Below, piece by piece: positions 32,525 through 42,070 of a DNA stretch of 64,000 nucleotides. The DNA comes from Chryseobacterium hagamense. GTDB lineage: Bacteria; Bacteroidota; Bacteroidia; Flavobacteriales; Weeksellaceae. Where the stretch lies: NCBI RefSeq assembly GCF_007991455.1, contig NZ_BJYJ01000005.1, forward strand, positions 170,362 to 234,361, in the 5' to 3' direction. The translations under genes and the position numbers were made by a program. The stretch's first letter is position 1; every line of letters starts with the position of its first letter. Under the pieces are notes generated by a model. The model did not search any database. It was not told where the DNA came from and saw only the letters and a program-made list of their open reading frames with translations.

Positions 32525-33663
32525 TAGCAAACCGTTAACAGGGCACAGGAATAAGAGAATCTTCCGCTTTCCGGTACACAAAGCAATACTTTTTCCCCCT
32601 TTTTCAATCGTCCGGAGTTCATCAGCTGTTCAAGGGCGATGAAAATAGATCCTGCCCCGATGTTGCCGACTTCAGAAAGGTTATAGAACCATTTTTCCCA
32701 GGGGAAATCCAGGCCTACATTGGCAAATTCTTCTTTCAGGCCTTCTTTGAAGTAGCCGGAAGAAACATGGGCCAGTACATGGTCTACGGTATCTGGATCC
32801 AGGTTGTGCTTGTCGAAAGAGGTCCTTAAGCTTTCCGCCCCTTTTACCAGAATATATTTATCTAAAATCTTAGTATCCTGCTTTAATGCGAAGATCGATT
32901 GTTTCAGCCATTCGTCGGAAGGATAGTCTGCCCAGGATTTCAGGCTTCCGTCTTCCTGCTTTTCGGTTCCTGCATACATGCAGGCTTCGATTTCATGGGC
33001 ATAAGAATAGAAATCAATAAATTCTACTTTCAGAGACACCTCATCTTCTCTCGGCTGCCCCTCCAGAAGGAAAGCGCCGGCACCGTCCGAAAGCATCCAT
33101 CTTAAGAATTCTCTTTTGAATGCGATGATCGGTCTTTCTTCCAGTAGAGCCAGGTTTTCTGCCTCATGATTGAATTTATCGGCTGTCATCCACGCAGACA
33201 TTCGCTCCGAACCTACACAGACTGCATTTTTATGAACGCCTGCCTTTACGGAAAGAAAACCGTAGTTCAGGGCATTCATTCCGGAGTTGCAGAGGCCGGA
33301 TGCCGTGTTGATGGCTAAAGATTTGTTCATGTCAAGTTCCCCGTGAATCATGGAAGCATGGGAAGGCTGGATCTGGTCGGGAGAAGAAGTTCCTACTGAA
33401 AGCAGCTCCATATCCTCTTTCCTGAATTTATCATCAAAAAGGCCCTTTACCGCATTTGCTGCAATCTGCGCATTGGTATGGGTAGGATTTCCTTCTTTGT
33501 CCAAAGCATAATATCTTGTTGTGATCTTGTTGTTTCTCAGGATAATTGCCTTAGCTTTGGAAGGAGCGCCGTTTATATAACCGAGATACGTTTCCATTTC
33601 ATCATTAGAAACCGGTTCATTAGGTAGATAGGTAAATGCTTTTGTTATAAATACGTCGTTCAT
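32524..33663 (-). CDS. darB: DarB-type ketosynthase (KAS III fold), dialkylresorcinol formation
   Basis: 379 residues, KAS III-type. Catalytic Cys125 (NTASGLCNSGMNALNYG), His299 (DHVLAHVSSGYFKEGL), Asn334 (LSEVGNIGAGSIF). DarB condenses two fatty-acyl-derived units to the cyclohexanedione precursor of dialkylresorcinols. It lies one base downstream of darA, the arrangement known from flexirubin and dialkylresorcinol loci in Bacteroidetes. Identification rests on motifs plus the darA neighbour. Confidence 0.88.
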   Translation of the reverse strand: MNDVFITKAFTYLPNEPVSNDEMETYLGYINGAPSKAKAIILRNNKITTRYYALDKEGNPTHTNAQIAANAVKGLFDDKFRKEDMELLSVGTSSPDQIQPSHASMIHGELDMNKSLAINTASGLCNSGMNALNYGFLSVKAGVHKNAVCVGSERMSAWMTADKFNHEAENLALLEERPIIAFKREFLRWMLSDGAGAFLLEGQPREDEVSLKVEFIDFYSYAHEIEACMYAGTEKQEDGSLKSWADYPSDEWLKQSIFALKQDTKILDKYILVKGAESLRTSFDKHNLDPDTVDHVLAHVSSGYFKEGLKEEFANVGLDFPWEKWFYNLSEVGNIGAGSIFIALEQLMNSGRLKKGEKVLLCVPESGRFSYSCALLTVC

Positions 33664-33664
33664 T

Positions 33665-34579
33665 CTATTTTAAATTAATTCCTTGTAAATATTCTCTTTG
33701 TTTTTTTCTTTTGAACCAGAAGATGGGGGTCGTCAGCAAATGCAAAACCAACACAACAGGTGAAATAATCCATATTGCAGCCATCAAATATACCTTAAAG
33801 AATTTAATGAGCAATGGTCGTTTTTCTTTTTTCCTGATGATAAGGTTCGACCAGACGGTGAAAATTTTGTTTCCCACTTTTTCCACCCGTACCAGGAATG
33901 CCCGGATTTCCACGGCCCCGTTTTTCACCAGGTCGGGCTGCAGGGTTTCCATGGTGTTTTCCGAAAAATGTTTTTCGATAATGGTTCCGTATTTTCCGGC
34001 ACCTTTGATTTCCTGATCCGATACGCCGGCTGCCGGGAGTATTCCCGACTTTTCTTTCTTTCCGGTGGTCATCCAGCGGAGAATCGTGAGGACGCTGGTG
34101 TAATTATCGTGACGGTCTACCAGGGCAATGTTCCCGACCAGTTTAGCATCCAGCTTCTTCAGATAAACTTTCAGCTTTTCCTGGGAAAGCATCCACATAT
34201 TCCTTGTGCCTGAAATAGTGACTACCGGAGTGTTTTTCAGGAGGCCTTCGGCATATCCGCTTTTAAGGAACGAAATTACCGGGATGGAGGGGGTTAGATA
34301 CCATACCTGATATCCGAAAAGCACCAGGTCGTATTTTTTATTCAGCACTTCTTCCGGCGGGGGAAGGATTTCGCTGGGGATCTGAAGATAAGACTCCGGA
34401 AACGTATTGAAAAATACATCACTGCTCCACGGAAAAGGGAAGTCCTTCTTCAGTTGTATATGGTAATAGGTTACTTCATATTCTTCGTTCTTATCTTCAA
34501 ACGGACGGGCGACGTTTTTCATGATATCCTCCAGCTGTCCCGACTGAGTGTAATAAATAACGAGTATATTTTTCTTCAT
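33665..34579 (-). CDS. darA: DarA, aromatase of dialkylresorcinol biosynthesis
   Basis: 304 residues. Flavodoxin-like N-terminus with an FMN-phosphate loop (VIYYTQSGQLED), YDLVLFGYQVWYLTPSIPV and VTISGTRNMWMLSQEK; the C-terminus has a hydrophobic stretch (VYLMAAIWIISPVVLVLHLL) that may anchor it to the membrane. In databases this family is named dialkylresorcinol condensing enzyme DarA; biochemical work on the pathway assigns it the aromatisation of the cyclohexanedione made by DarB. Confidence 0.88.
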   Translation of the reverse strand: MKKNILVIYYTQSGQLEDIMKNVARPFEDKNEEYEVTYYHIQLKKDFPFPWSSDVFFNTFPESYLQIPSEILPPPEEVLNKKYDLVLFGYQVWYLTPSIPVISFLKSGYAEGLLKNTPVVTISGTRNMWMLSQEKLKVYLKKLDAKLVGNIALVDRHDNYTSVLTILRWMTTGKKEKSGILPAAGVSDQEIKGAGKYGTIIEKHFSENTMETLQPDLVKNGAVEIRAFLVRVEKVGNKIFTVWSNLIIRKKEKRPLLIKFFKVYLMAAIWIISPVVLVLHLLTTPIFWFKRKKQREYLQGINLK

Positions 34580-34621
34580 AATTCTATTTTTCAGGTTACA
34601 AAAATATGCTTTTCCTGTTTA

Positions 34622-37600
34622 TTATTGAGATCTAAAGACCTGTAATGTCTCAGAACCAAACTTTAGGCTGTAATTTGCGGTGCTAAATGTATTGTTTTTT
34701 CCATTCATACAGATAATTGTTTCCGGAAGCTCCGGCAGGGTGCTGAGGTCAAAGTCCTTATCGGAAATCAAAAGGACGTCAATTTTTTTATTGATGTCTT
34801 CGATGCTTTTCAGGTAATGGATCTTTCTTCTTTTTACCAGATAGGTCTGTTCTGCAATTCTCCTTTTTTCTTCATCCTCTATCAAGCTGAAAATTCTACG
34901 GCCGGCCTGTTGTAGGGCCAGCAGGATATCTTTCTGTCCGAAATCATCTGCCAGGTGTAAAATGTTGGCATCTTTCGGGATGTGTTTGTTCAACTCATAA
35001 TAAACGGATTTGTTCCGGTTAAAATCCTGTTTTACGGCCTGTACTACCTCATTGTCTTTGTACAAATAGGCTAAAAATAATTTTTTCCTAAAATAGTTTT
35101 CATCTTCCAGCTCATTTCTTAACTCAGCAAACCGTTCCCTGAAAAAAGCATTGATCTTCTTCGTTCTTTCGGAGTAACTTTTCCCGAAGCTTTCATCTTC
35201 CTTACGAATCCGGTCACCCACCTTTACGGTAATAGCCCCGTCGTAGATAATGAAATCTCCTTTCGGCTGCACTTCGGAATTCCCGTGGATATATACCGGA
35301 ACGATATCCAGCCCCAATTGTTCTGCGAGATAGAAGGCGCCTTTATGAAACCTTTTGATATCATTGGTATAAGAGCGTTCCGCTTCAGGAAATACCACCA
35401 GTGAATAGCCCTGGCCAACTTTCTCCTTCAGCTGTTGTATCCCGTTTTCGATACCCTGGGAAACCGGATAAAAGCCCAATGCCCTCACGATTTTTCCGAA
35501 AACAGGGGAGTTGTAAACCCAGTCGTTCACCAGGAAAATAATCTTGTGCGTGGTCATCGCCATCGTCAGGGTATCCAGGAAAGACGTGTGATTGGCAATC
35601 AGTACCGCAGGCCTGCCGAAATCCTCATCCGGATTTTTAATGAACTTCTTCTTTACAAATGGATTCGTATAAAGGACAGAAGTTAAAAAGCGGGCGATGA
35701 TTAATTTGATTAAATTTAATTTCCGGCCTTTGGACCTCTTCACAAAAATGCTTCCGATAAGGGAAAAAAACAATCCGCCCAATCCGTAATAAATAAACGA
35801 AAGAACGGAATTCAGAAACAGCCTGAAGGTAATCGGGGAAAGTCCTTTTTTCGTCCGGTTCGTAATAAGCAGCCGGAACCAGAAAGGATATAAGGTAGAG
35901 GTGATGATAATTACGGAAAACATCCCGATCAGAGCGACCAGTGCCAGCGAATGCAGGGCCGGATGTTTTGCGAAAATCAGGGAACCGATAGAAAGGATGG
36001 TCGTAAAGACAGCCAGGATAATGGATGTCCTGTAGGTAGGCAGCTCATTTTTTCCGGTGGTGTGTTCCTTCTGCATGGCCTGGGTAAGGAAGATGCTGAA
36101 ATCGTCACCGACTCCGAAAACGAGGGTACAGACCACCGTGCTGAAAATATTTAATTCCAATCCCAGGAAATAAAGGATTCCGGCGGTTACGACTCCCGTT
36201 AAAACAATCGGGAACATGGTAAGTACCGTCAGTTCAAAATTCCTGAAAAAGACAATGATCGTTAAGATGATTGCTAAAAGGGAATAATTGATCAGGGTAT
36301 TGAAGTCTCTTTTCAACAGCCCCAGAAAGTTTTCATTCATCTGCTGCCGGTCAATAGCCAGGGCCTCATGTTTCTTTTCAATATCCTTAATGAAGGCGTT
36401 TCTTTTATCTTCATCCACCTTTACCACGTTGGAAACGGTGTAGAACCCATTTTCCTGGCTCAGGAATTCCGGGAGCTGCAAAGCTTTGACCCTTTCGTAA
36501 TCTTTTAAACTGAGGGTGGTGTAATTTTTATTTAAATTTTCATTAAACTGATCGAATGCGGAGCTGTTGAACCCAAACCCGTTTCCGTTTCTCACCAGTT
36601 CCGAAACCGTCTGCTTTTTTTTATCCGGCGTCCAGAATTCCTTCCAGGCGATAATCCTTTTCTGCTGGTCCTGCTCCGAGAGGACTACGTTTCCGATGGA
36701 ATTGTAGCTGAGGATCTTGCCTTCTTTTTTTTCTTTTTCCAGAAACCGGTTCAGCCCGGAATTTCTGGTCAGGGCTTCGTTTTCGGAATTCCCGTAAGAA
36801 ATGGTGTAGATGGATTTTGAAGTGATATCCGATAGTTTCTGGAGCTTAGCTTCACTGATCTTCAGGTCTTTCGGAATATAATTGAGGTCGCCGATATCTT
36901 CATTGAAACCTACTTTCCTGAAACCGAAAATACAGGCAATGATGATAACGGAACAGATAATAATAAGAGGTTTATTTTTCTCGTAGGGATAAGATCCGAT
37001 CCTGTCGATAAAATTGGTATTAACGTGTCCGCCTTTTTCCTTCGGCTTATAAAGCTGGGGAACAATTATCAGGGCGGTAACCGAAGAGAGAATAACGGTA
37101 AGTGCAGCAAAGAGCCCCAGGTCCTTCAGGGCTTCCGAACGTACAAAGATCAGGCACAGAAAGGAAACGGCTGTGGTGGCGCTGCTTAAAATGATCGGCT
37201 GTGTAATTTCCTTATAAAGTTCTTCGATATTATTATTATGCTTGTAATGGGTGAGAATATGCAGGGCATAATCAATGGTAATCCCGATCAGGATGGCTCC
37301 CACACTTAATGAAATGGCTGAAAGCTTATCCTTGATAAAATACAGGATCAGCAATGCCAGGAGTACCGAAAAAACCGTCGGCAGAAATACGATGATCGGG
37401 GTGAAGAAATTCCTGAAGTAATACATGAGCAGGACCAGGAGCACCGTCATGGAAATCATCACCGTATTCCGGATGTCTTTTTTGATCTGCTGTGCATTGG
37501 CCACGGCAATTACCGGTGAGCCGAAATAGCTGATTTCCGTTTTCCCTTGCAACCGGGTGTTGAGGTGATCCTTTATTTCATTAAGCTGATTGATAAAGTT

Positions 37601-38275
37601 TTCATTGTTTTTGGTGTCGTTGCTTTTGTTTTTTGGATCGATAAACAGGAGCAGGTTTTTGCCGTCTTTGGTAACGATGTAGTTGTCTTCCAGCCTGAAA
37701 TCTTTGCTGATGTTTAAGGCATTCAGTTTTTTGATTCCTAAAAAAGTAATGCCGAGCGGATCTTTTTTGATGAATTCTTTCGTCACCAGGCTGGTGGGGG
37801 AGGCCAGGGAGACATAATTATTTTCCACCTGCCGGGCAATGCTGTCTTTTTGAATTTTCCTTTCAATTTCGCGGTAATCGCTTTCATTTAAAAATAGAGG
37901 GAGGTTCTGATTGACAAAATCAAAAGTTTCCGAAATTTCGCTGTCGTTTACTTTTCCCTGAACGGAGCCGATGTATTTATGTAAAGGTTCGATATCTTTC
38001 AAGAAAACGTCTGCCGTTTCCGAAAGCTGGAAATCTTCTTCTTTGGATCTGTTTTCGATGATAACGATGATCTTGTCTGAAAAGTTAAGCTGCTTCAGGA
38101 CTTTTGCGGTAAGATCCGACTTTTCACTTTTGGGAATAATCTGGTTGATGTCTTCTTCAAAATTAATTTTTGAAGCGAAAAATCCGCACACAACGGCAAT
38201 TCCGACGGCAAAAAGCACGGATAAAAACCTGTTTCTGGAGATCAGATAATATAAAAAGATAAAAAACCGATGCAT
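34622..38275 (-). CDS. MMPL/RND exporter fused to PlsC-type acyltransferase and a C-terminal extra domain
   Basis: 1217 residues. Part 1 (~1-830): RND/MMPL transporter with two sets of helices and two periplasmic loops (first TM FLSVLFAVGIAVVCGFFA; GAILIGITIDYALHILTHYK; VCTLVFGVGDDFSIFLTQAM). Part 2 (~860-1050): glycerolipid acyltransferase with NHTSFLD (HX4D, near 892), VVFPEAERS and IVPVYIHG. Part 3 (~1050-1217): DANILHLADDFGQKDILLAL, KIDVLLISDKDF, a Rossmann-like region recalling a degenerate methyltransferase. Likely acylates or joins and exports the pigment. First gene of the minus-strand flexirubin arm. Confidence 0.88.
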   Translation of the reverse strand: MHRFFIFLYYLISRNRFLSVLFAVGIAVVCGFFASKINFEEDINQIIPKSEKSDLTAKVLKQLNFSDKIIVIIENRSKEEDFQLSETADVFLKDIEPLHKYIGSVQGKVNDSEISETFDFVNQNLPLFLNESDYREIERKIQKDSIARQVENNYVSLASPTSLVTKEFIKKDPLGITFLGIKKLNALNISKDFRLEDNYIVTKDGKNLLLFIDPKNKSNDTKNNENFINQLNEIKDHLNTRLQGKTEISYFGSPVIAVANAQQIKKDIRNTVMISMTVLLVLLMYYFRNFFTPIIVFLPTVFSVLLALLILYFIKDKLSAISLSVGAILIGITIDYALHILTHYKHNNNIEELYKEITQPIILSSATTAVSFLCLIFVRSEALKDLGLFAALTVILSSVTALIIVPQLYKPKEKGGHVNTNFIDRIGSYPYEKNKPLIIICSVIIIACIFGFRKVGFNEDIGDLNYIPKDLKISEAKLQKLSDITSKSIYTISYGNSENEALTRNSGLNRFLEKEKKEGKILSYNSIGNVVLSEQDQQKRIIAWKEFWTPDKKKQTVSELVRNGNGFGFNSSAFDQFNENLNKNYTTLSLKDYERVKALQLPEFLSQENGFYTVSNVVKVDEDKRNAFIKDIEKKHEALAIDRQQMNENFLGLLKRDFNTLINYSLLAIILTIIVFFRNFELTVLTMFPIVLTGVVTAGILYFLGLELNIFSTVVCTLVFGVGDDFSIFLTQAMQKEHTTGKNELPTYRTSIILAVFTTILSIGSLIFAKHPALHSLALVALIGMFSVIIITSTLYPFWFRLLITNRTKKGLSPITFRLFLNSVLSFIYYGLGGLFFSLIGSIFVKRSKGRKLNLIKLIIARFLTSVLYTNPFVKKKFIKNPDEDFGRPAVLIANHTSFLDTLTMAMTTHKIIFLVNDWVYNSPVFGKIVRALGFYPVSQGIENGIQQLKEKVGQGYSLVVFPEAERSYTNDIKRFHKGAFYLAEQLGLDIVPVYIHGNSEVQPKGDFIIYDGAITVKVGDRIRKEDESFGKSYSERTKKINAFFRERFAELRNELEDENYFRKKLFLAYLYKDNEVVQAVKQDFNRNKSVYYELNKHIPKDANILHLADDFGQKDILLALQQAGRRIFSLIEDEEKRRIAEQTYLVKRRKIHYLKSIEDINKKIDVLLISDKDFDLSTLPELPETIICMNGKNNTFSTANYSLKFGSETLQVFRSQ

Positions 38276-38297
38276 GGCATTGTAAAAATCAAGTTTG

Positions 38298-38328
38298 CAA
38301 ATTTAATTTTTTCACGATTAGTTCAAAA
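38298..38328 (-). promoter_or_regulatory. Main promoter of the minus-strand flexirubin arm
   Basis: On the minus strand TTTTG (38328-38324), 18 bases, then TAAATTTG (38305-38298), then GCAAAC. This fits TTG-N17-23-TAnnTTTG very well. Expected start is near 38291, about 16 bases before the ATG at 38275. Confidence 0.7.
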
Positions 38329-38391
38329 TGTTTTAACAATAAGTTTTGCTTGAAAATCAATAAAATATTTAGTCGAAATGAAAAAAAAATC

Positions 38392-38399
38392 TACTTTTG
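38392..38399 (+). promoter_or_regulatory. -7 box for the exopolysaccharide membrane-protein gene
   Basis: TACTTTTG followed by CAAAAG, 67 bases before the ATG at 38466. No clear -33 TTG at the right distance. The same TACTTTTGCAAA phrase precedes topA and the Wza-like gene. Confidence 0.45.
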
Positions 38400-38465
38400 C
38401 AAAAGTTCCCGACTGATGAAATACATTTTAAGACAAAATAGCTAAGTAATAAGCTTAGATTTAAT

Positions 38466-39467
38466 ATGTTTAAAATATTTGATGAAAAAATAAACGGTTT
38501 TTTATTTACAATCGTTCTTCCTTTCCTGCTGTTTTTCATATCCTATTACGGATTTGAGACTTCTTATGTGGCAGGCATCAAATCCTGGGAAAAAGTACCT
38601 GATTTCATGTTTTCATCAGTATATGCATACCGCGTTATTCCGAATTACCTGAGCGTGCATGTAACAGAGGCTCTGGCTTATGCCGTAAACAACAATTTTT
38701 CTTCTGCAAAGGCCTTTATCCTTAAACAGGGATCCTTTTTTTATCACAGTACTTTCCTGATCAACGTTTTCTTTTTCCTGCTCACCTCTTTGGTGCTGCA
38801 CAAAATTTTACGGATGCGGCCCGCCGGGCTTCTTTTAAATGATAAGGTAAGGCACATGGTACACCTGATCGCCGTCTTTTTTATTGTGATCATGCAGTAT
38901 GTACCGACCAACTGCGATTGTATCGCCCTGTTTTTTTATGTCCTTGGGTTATTTTTCACCCTGAAATATTCTGAAAACCGAAAACCGGCCGATCTTATCT
39001 TACTGAGCGGTATTATTTTTATTTCTACCTTGGTCAGAGAGACGGCCTGCCTGAACATTGCCTTTTTTGCAGCCGTTTTTATTCAGCCGGGGGAGCTTAA
39101 AAAGGGAAATTTTGTTTCCGTGAGAGCGTGCCTGTTGCTGGCCGTTGCTTTCGTTCTGCCTTATATGGGATTAAGATTGATCATTCAGCAGAATGCTTCT
39201 TTTGTAGAAGGAATATATGTGATTAAGAATTTTATCAGTCCCTATAACCTGGCAGGGCTCCTGTTCGGAATAATAAGCCTCTATTGTGGCTATAGCTTTT
39301 CAGGAGACGACGGAAGGGCAATCATCAGGAAATACCTGTTTTTTTCCTCACCCTACCTTATCATGATTACTTTTGTAGGGCTTTTCTGGGAAACAAGGTT
39401 GTTTATGCCATTGACTGTTACAGGATTCGTGGCAGCATCTTATCAGTTTAAAAAACATTATATCTAG
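38466..39467 (+). CDS. Polytopic membrane protein of an exopolysaccharide locus
   Basis: 333 residues with eight or nine predicted helices (FTIVLPFLLFFISYYGF, FLINVFFFLLTSLVLHKIL, HLIAVFFIVIMQYVPTN, LILLSGIIFISTLVRETA, ACLLLAVAFVLPYMGLRLI, LAGLLFGIISLYCGYSF, YLIMITFVGLFWETRLFMP). The loop FSSVYAYRVIPNYLSVHV and the RETACL segment recall multi-span polysaccharide biosynthesis proteins, but no named family is certain. Two bases upstream of the EpsG-like gene, so same operon. It may be a polymerase partner or a GT-C-type transferase. Confidence 0.72.
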   Translation: MFKIFDEKINGFLFTIVLPFLLFFISYYGFETSYVAGIKSWEKVPDFMFSSVYAYRVIPNYLSVHVTEALAYAVNNNFSSAKAFILKQGSFFYHSTFLINVFFFLLTSLVLHKILRMRPAGLLLNDKVRHMVHLIAVFFIVIMQYVPTNCDCIALFFYVLGLFFTLKYSENRKPADLILLSGIIFISTLVRETACLNIAFFAAVFIQPGELKKGNFVSVRACLLLAVAFVLPYMGLRLIIQQNASFVEGIYVIKNFISPYNLAGLLFGIISLYCGYSFSGDDGRAIIRKYLFFSSPYLIMITFVGLFWETRLFMPLTVTGFVAASYQFKKHYI

Positions 39468-39469
39468 GA

Positions 39470-40609
39470 ATGCATTTATTACATCCATATTACATTATTG
39501 CCCTTGTCATCATGCTGGTTTTCAGCTATCAGGAAGTTTTCCGTGGCAAGGTCGATAAAAGAATGCTTTGGTTTCTGGGAGTATACCTGATTGTCATTGC
39601 AGGACTCCGTGACAATGTGGGGCCGGACTACGGAAGCTACAAGGGAATCTATATTTATTCGGATACCAAAGATTACATCACTTTTGTATTTACGGCGCTT
39701 CACCTGGAGCCTCCCCAACCGATGGAGGTCGAGTGGCTGTTCGTACTCATCAATAAAATTCTGCTTAATGTTTTCGATGCTCCGTTTTATATGCTGACGC
39801 TTGTTGTGGCTGCTATTGCTGTCTTTTTTAAAATAAAATACATCGATGATAATTCATTCTATCCGTTTACTGTAATGGCGATGCTCTTCATTCCGGGGTT
39901 CTTTATCGGGGAAAGCGGGCAGATCCGGCAGAACCTGGGATCTTTCATCGTATATTTTGCCATTCGGTATATTAAAGAAAGAAAATTATGGGCCTATCTG
40001 CTGTGTATTTACCTGGCCGGAGGTATCCATACGGTATGTTATCTGTTTTTACCTATGTATTGGCTGGTACGCTTCCCGATGAACAAAACGCTGATGCTGA
40101 TTCTGATTATCACTTCGATATTTTTATCACCTTTTGAGGTGTACCGGTCCTTCGGCGGATTCCTGAGTAATATTTCGGCAGATAATGCCATCTCCGTAGG
40201 TTTTAATGGTTATGTAGATGAAAGTGTGGAGCGGCTGAACGGTGGATTCGGTATTCCCGAAGCATTGATGGCGATTCTTACGTTTTTCCTGTTTGCCTTT
40301 GATACCAAGATGGTGGAAAAATATCCCTATTATGAGTATCACAGGATCTATGCAGTTATCGGAATATGCTTCTTTTTCATTTTCAGGAACAACCCGATTT
40401 TCGCTTCCCGCCTTGCCGGGACGTTTGTAGGATTCGGGTATATCATTATTCCGAATACCATGTACGTGGTTTCCGAAAATACCCGGCGGATGATTTACCT
40501 CTTTATCTTTTCTTTCGTCATATTCAACTTCATCGTCTTTTCAAGTTTCAGGAATATTACGTCAGGAAGATTTACCGCTGAACAGTATAAAAACCACTTA
40601 TTGCCTTAA
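39470..40609 (+). CDS. EpsG-family exopolysaccharide polymerase-like protein
   Basis: 379 residues, about ten helices. The N-terminal VIAGLRDNVGPDYGSYKGIY is the EpsG hallmark (GLR...G.DY..Y), and FIPGFFIGESGQIRQNLGSF further supports a Wzy/EpsG-type polymerase. It would join repeat units of an exopolysaccharide at the inner membrane. Followed after 10 bases by an acyltransferase that could decorate the same polymer. Confidence 0.82.
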   Translation: MHLLHPYYIIALVIMLVFSYQEVFRGKVDKRMLWFLGVYLIVIAGLRDNVGPDYGSYKGIYIYSDTKDYITFVFTALHLEPPQPMEVEWLFVLINKILLNVFDAPFYMLTLVVAAIAVFFKIKYIDDNSFYPFTVMAMLFIPGFFIGESGQIRQNLGSFIVYFAIRYIKERKLWAYLLCIYLAGGIHTVCYLFLPMYWLVRFPMNKTLMLILIITSIFLSPFEVYRSFGGFLSNISADNAISVGFNGYVDESVERLNGGFGIPEALMAILTFFLFAFDTKMVEKYPYYEYHRIYAVIGICFFFIFRNNPIFASRLAGTFVGFGYIIIPNTMYVVSENTRRMIYLFIFSFVIFNFIVFSSFRNITSGRFTAEQYKNHLLP

Positions 40610-40619
40610 CCATTAACTT

Positions 40620-41669
40620 ATGAATGCACCAAAGAAAGAGCGGATTCTGGTACTGGACGGTCTGAGAGGGCTGGCTATCCTGCTGGTCCTGCTTTTTCAC
40701 GGGTACTATATCTGGTCCGATTATTATCCTTATAAAAAGCTTTATGGTGATAATATTCTGTTTAAATATGGAAGTCTTGGCGTTCAGCTATTTTTCTTGA
40801 TCTCAGGTTTTGTGATTTTAATGTCGGTAGAGAGAACGGACCGCTACCTGAAATTCCTTAAAAACAGATGGGTCCGGCTTTTTCCGAGCATGTTGATCTG
40901 TAGCCTGATTATCTACGCAACCGCGCATTTTTTCCATGAAAGACCGTTTGGGATACCTCCGTTGAAATCGATTCTTCCCGGGATTACCTTTATCAACAAC
41001 AGTGTTCTGGAAAAGGCTTTCGGTACCGATTTCCCCGTACTGGAACTGTCTTTCTGGTCGTTGTTTGTCGAGGTGAAATTTTATATTATTTTCGGGGCAC
41101 TTTATTTTTTATTCAACAGGAATATTGCATTGGGCGGGATTTTTTTAATTTATCTTTCGGCACTGGCCCTGCAGCTCCTGGTCTTGGGAGGTATTCTGCA
41201 TGAAACATCATGGATGAAAATTTACATCGGTTCTTTTATTCATTTCGGGTGGTTTGCAGCCGGTGCGGTGGCATATATTTATTTTTATCAAAGGGAAAAG
41301 AAATACCTGTGGATGCTTATTTTCACCATGCTCTGCGCTCTTCTGTATGTTCTTAAATTCCAGGATCCGGTTATGCTGGTGTATCTGGTTGTACTGTGCC
41401 TTATTTTTTATTCAGCACTTTTTCTGAAAAGCTTCGGAGCTGTTTTTTCAACCCGTTTTTTTAAATTTGTCGGTTTTATAAGCTATCCGCTGTATTTACT
41501 GCATGAGAATATGCTGGTTGCCCTGATTATTAAGATTCACCATACCTTTTCCCAGATTCCTTATCTGTTGCTGCCTGTTATTTCATTTATTCTTATCGGC
41601 GGGCTCGCAAGTGTGGTTGCCTATGTTCTGGAGCCTGCTTCCCAGAAAATATTAAAAAAAATTATTTAG
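40620..41669 (+). CDS. Acyltransferase-3 family (OafA-like) membrane protein
   Basis: 349 residues, ten helices. The family signature is at the N-terminus: ERILVLDGLRGLAILLVLLFHG, with His at ~24, then GVQLFFLISGFVI. ELSFWSLFVEVKFYIIFG is the second conserved block. Moves acetyl or another small acyl group onto extracytoplasmic sugars. Third gene of the 38466-41669 operon. Confidence 0.9.
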   Translation: MNAPKKERILVLDGLRGLAILLVLLFHGYYIWSDYYPYKKLYGDNILFKYGSLGVQLFFLISGFVILMSVERTDRYLKFLKNRWVRLFPSMLICSLIIYATAHFFHERPFGIPPLKSILPGITFINNSVLEKAFGTDFPVLELSFWSLFVEVKFYIIFGALYFLFNRNIALGGIFLIYLSALALQLLVLGGILHETSWMKIYIGSFIHFGWFAAGAVAYIYFYQREKKYLWMLIFTMLCALLYVLKFQDPVMLVYLVVLCLIFYSALFLKSFGAVFSTRFFKFVGFISYPLYLLHENMLVALIIKIHHTFSQIPYLLLPVISFILIGGLASVVAYVLEPASQKILKKII

Positions 41670-42070
41670 CATTTTACCGGATCTTGTCCCCGGATTTGAA
41701 ATTTCAGATCCGGTATTTAAAGCGTATGGATGATTGATTGTCCGTAATTATCAGCATGTTATTCCTTGTGGAGTGATATCCGGATGTATTTAAAGGTATT
41801 GTATTATTGATTGGTATTCACGGTGTCTATTGATTTTACGGTATTAATATTTCGTAAAATATTTTTGGTAATTCAAAATCATATTGAAAAATGATGTATT
41901 TTCGTAATGCTTGAGTTAAAAAAATAATTTCTTCATTGATAATTGAATACTTTTGATGCGCCTAATGTTCTAATGGCTTTATGTATTAATTATTTATAAA
42001 ATAAATTGATTTTTTTTGACAAGGGTTTAAATGTTGTATTAACATACAGACACACACAAAGTTTAAAGAA
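41670..42070. other. Intergenic region with inverted repeat and probable promoter
   Basis: 401 bases, very AT-rich in its second half. A 10-base inverted repeat TACCGGATCT/AGATCCGGTA (41675-41684 and 41706-41715, loop 21) lies just after the acyltransferase stop and may be a weak terminator. A TACTTTTG box at 41948-41955 could start the next gene, leaving a leader of about 110 bases. No reading frame of note. Confidence 0.5.
41948..41955 (+). promoter_or_regulatory. Possible -7 box for the T9SS cargo gene
   Basis: TACTTTTG, about 115 bases ahead of the ATG at 42071; no good -33 box in register. Confidence 0.3.
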
